A stretch of DNA of 64,000 bases, from NCBI GenBank assembly GCA_964465015.1, contig CAYXHP010000149.1:29147-93146 (forward strand), given 5' to 3'. Positions 62,714-64,000 of this stretch are shown piece after piece. The position numbers and the translations under genes were made by a program. Below the pieces are notes generated by a model. The model was not told the DNA's origin, did not search any database, and saw only the letters and a program-made list of their open reading frames with translations. Each line of letters starts with the position of its first letter. Position 1 is the stretch's first letter. Source of the DNA: Humimonas sp964465015 (GTDB taxonomy: Bacteria; Gemmatimonadota; Gemmatimonadetes; Palauibacterales; Palauibacteraceae).

Positions 62714-63333
62714 CGAGTCTCGTCACCTGTATGAAGCGGGCGCAGCGATCCGAACGCGTAGCGCCAACCGAATCGGTCCAGGAGCTCCAGGAGCCGGCGC
62801 ACCGGGAGCCCCATCACGCTGAAGTAATCGCCTTCGATCCCCTCGACCAGCGCCGCCCCCCGGCCCTGGATCCCGTAGGCCCCCGCCTTGTCGAGCGGCT
62901 CGCCCGTGGCTACGTACTCCTCGATCTCACGTTCCCCCAGCGCCCGGAATCGCACCCGCGTGGACTCGACCGCCGACTCGGTCCGCTCCGGCGTGGCGAG
63001 GGCGATCCCCGTGTACACCACGTGCTCCCGGCCCGACAGGCGGGCGAGCATGGCGGAAGCCTCGGCGGCCGAGGCCGGCTTGTTGAGGATTGCCTCGCCC
63101 AGGGAGACGATCGTGTCACAGGCCAGGACCGCGGCGCCCTCGCGGGCGGCCGCACGAGCCTTGGCCACGGCCAGGCGCTCGGCGGCCTCGGCGGCCGACT
63201 CGCCCTCGAGGAGATCCTCGCCCAGGTCGGCCGGTCGCACGTCGAAGACCAGCCCGAGGCGGCGGAGGATGTCGGCCCGGCGCGGTGATCGCGAGGCGAG
63301 GACGAGATGTGGTACCTCCCCGCCTCCGGTCAT
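62710..63333 (-). CDS. maf: Maf family nucleoside triphosphate pyrophosphatase
   Basis: House-cleaning pyrophosphatase of 207 residues that hydrolyses non-canonical nucleoside triphosphates and may slow septation. Family motifs: LASRSPRRADILRRLG, AVLACDTIVSLGEAILNKP (catalytic Asp), REHVVYTGIALA, GEPLDKAGAYGIQGRGA and GDYFSVMGLPVRRL. Residues suggest the dTTP/UTP pyrophosphatase (YhdE-like) group. It is coupled to ypdA by ATGA. ATG 63333 was chosen as the start of similarity. Confidence 0.94.
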   Translation of the reverse strand: MTGGGEVPHLVLASRSPRRADILRRLGLVFDVRPADLGEDLLEGESAAEAAERLAVAKARAAAREGAAVLACDTIVSLGEAILNKPASAAEASAMLARLSGREHVVYTGIALATPERTESAVESTRVRFRALGEREIEEYVATGEPLDKAGAYGIQGRGAALVEGIEGDYFSVMGLPVRRLLELLDRFGWRYAFGSLRPLHTGDETR

Positions 63334-63400
63334 GGGGTCGCCGGGCGGCGGGTCCGGCGGCCGGACGGCCGGCCCTTGCCGCGACCGGTCCGGGGGCGGC

Positions 63401-64000
63401 TCACCCGGTCGCACCGGCCAGGACCGGCGCCCGGAGCCGCGAGATCCCGTGCGTCTCCATCCAGGCGCGGAAGTCGGTGATCGCTCGCTCCGCCAGCGCC
63501 TCGCGGCGGGCCCGGCGGTCGCGGACCCGCTCGGCCAGGGCGTCCACCAGCCCCCAGTTGGAGTTCATTGGCTGGAAGTCGGCCGGGTCGGCCTCTCGCA
63601 GGTGGCGCATCAGTGCGCCCAGCATGGTGGTGGCAGGCGGCAGCGCGGGCTCGAGCCCGCGCATGAGCCGGTCCAGCGTCACGGCTGCCAGCAGGCCGCT
63701 GGCGGCCGACTCCACGTACCCCTCCACCCCGGTGAGCTGCCCGGCGAAGACGAGGCCGGGACGGTCCGGCGGCGATCCCCACGGCGTGAGCCGGGCGGGG
63801 AAGTTCAGGTAGCAGTTCCGATGGATCCCTCCCCAGCGCAAGAACTCGGCCCGCTCGAGGCCGGGAATGAGCCGGAACACCCGGCCCTGCTCGCCGTGCC
63901 GCAGCCGCGTCTGGAAGCCCACCAGGTTCCACATCCGGCCGCCGCGGTCCTCCCGTCGGAGCTGGACCACCGCGTGCGGGCGGCGGCCGGTGCGGGGGTC
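63401..64000 (-). CDS. trmFO: Methylenetetrahydrofolate-tRNA-(uracil-5-)-methyltransferase TrmFO (5' end outside window)
   Basis: FAD-dependent enzyme that makes 5-methyluridine-54 in tRNA using methylenetetrahydrofolate. Only the C-terminal 199 or so residues are in the window; the frame is open to base 64000. Diagnostic blocks: AVVQLRREDRGGRMWNLVGF, GLERAEFLRWGGIHRNCYLN, LVFAGQLTGVEGYVESAASG and ADPADFQPMNSNWGL. Downstream on the same strand come maf (67 nt), ypdA and mgtE. TrmFO rather than TrmA is common in bacteria of this type. Confidence 0.94.
   Translation of the reverse strand, partial: DPRTGRRPHAVVQLRREDRGGRMWNLVGFQTRLRHGEQGRVFRLIPGLERAEFLRWGGIHRNCYLNFPARLTPWGSPPDRPGLVFAGQLTGVEGYVESAASGLLAAVTLDRLMRGLEPALPPATTMLGALMRHLREADPADFQPMNSNWGLVDALAERVRDRRARREALAERAITDFRAWMETHGISRLRAPVLAGATG

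Overview
This is a very GC-rich window (about 70% by eye) from a diderm bacterium. It carries LolA, Lnt, several lipoprotein signal peptides, outer-membrane beta-barrel proteins and a large DUF5916 barrel. Gene content and style suggest Gemmatimonadota or a close relative. That placement is inference; there is no rRNA or other marker here. I see about 57 protein genes, densely packed and often joined by ATGA or GTGA stop-start overlaps. I found no tRNA, rRNA, insertion sequence, prophage or CRISPR array.

Layout. Bases 1-14384 (+) form one long run of closely spaced or overlapping genes: aroQ (cut by the left edge), an M24 peptidase, efp, accB, accC, comB, ftsK, lolA, hemL, a SpoIID-like lipoprotein, a Gfo/Idh/MocA oxidoreductase, lnt and gdhA. 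Bases 14435-25393 (-) hold a GCS2-CBS fusion, a glycosyltransferase, pterin carbinolamine dehydratase, a GAF-GAF-GGDEF diguanylate cyclase, a two-domain kinase, a lemA/DUF2207/peroxiredoxin operon, an EVE-domain protein and a small membrane protein. Bases 25642-37357 hold PhzF, trxC, a likely small RNA locus, a GntR regulator with a YheT-type hydrolase, DUF5916, an aldo/keto reductase and hydrolase pair, a lipoprotein-OsmC-lipoprotein cassette, an FKBP lipoprotein and an aldehyde dehydrogenase. Bases 37693-45899 (+) hold an AddB/AddA-like helicase-nuclease pair, a lipid-kinase family protein and a PDZ protein. Bases 45937-64000 hold an amino-acid permease, a LOG protein, an ECF sigma module with two membrane proteins, a cyclophilin lipoprotein, a MetF-like protein, an ICMT-type methyltransferase, two tandem barrels, a bactofilin, an S9 peptidase, an aconitase, SixA, and the minus-strand run trmFO-maf-ypdA-mgtE.

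Main discovery. At 34366-34845 an OsmC-family gene is interrupted by one in-frame UGA (34552-34554), exactly where the family has its catalytic cysteine. Coding continues in the same frame to the second conserved Cys (C131). A 13-bp stem-loop with a UGGAG apical loop begins 7 nt after the UGA and fits the bacterial SECIS model. The simplest reading is a selenocysteine-containing OsmC protein. It is flanked by two paralogous 147-residue lipoproteins, the second coupled to the OsmC stop by GTGA. OsmC-like selenoproteins are known from metagenomic surveys; I know of no description of the flanking lipoprotein cassette. No selenium-insertion genes lie in this window.

Second-tier observations: a promoter-hairpins-terminator locus between trxC and gntR with no protein gene (candidate sRNA); a GCS2 ligase fused to two CBS domains; an aconitase with Ser at one iron-sulfur Cys position; repeated inverted GGCCACC arms between divergent aldehyde dehydrogenase and addBA; and an ECF sigma operon whose last gene has CpxP/Spy-like motifs.
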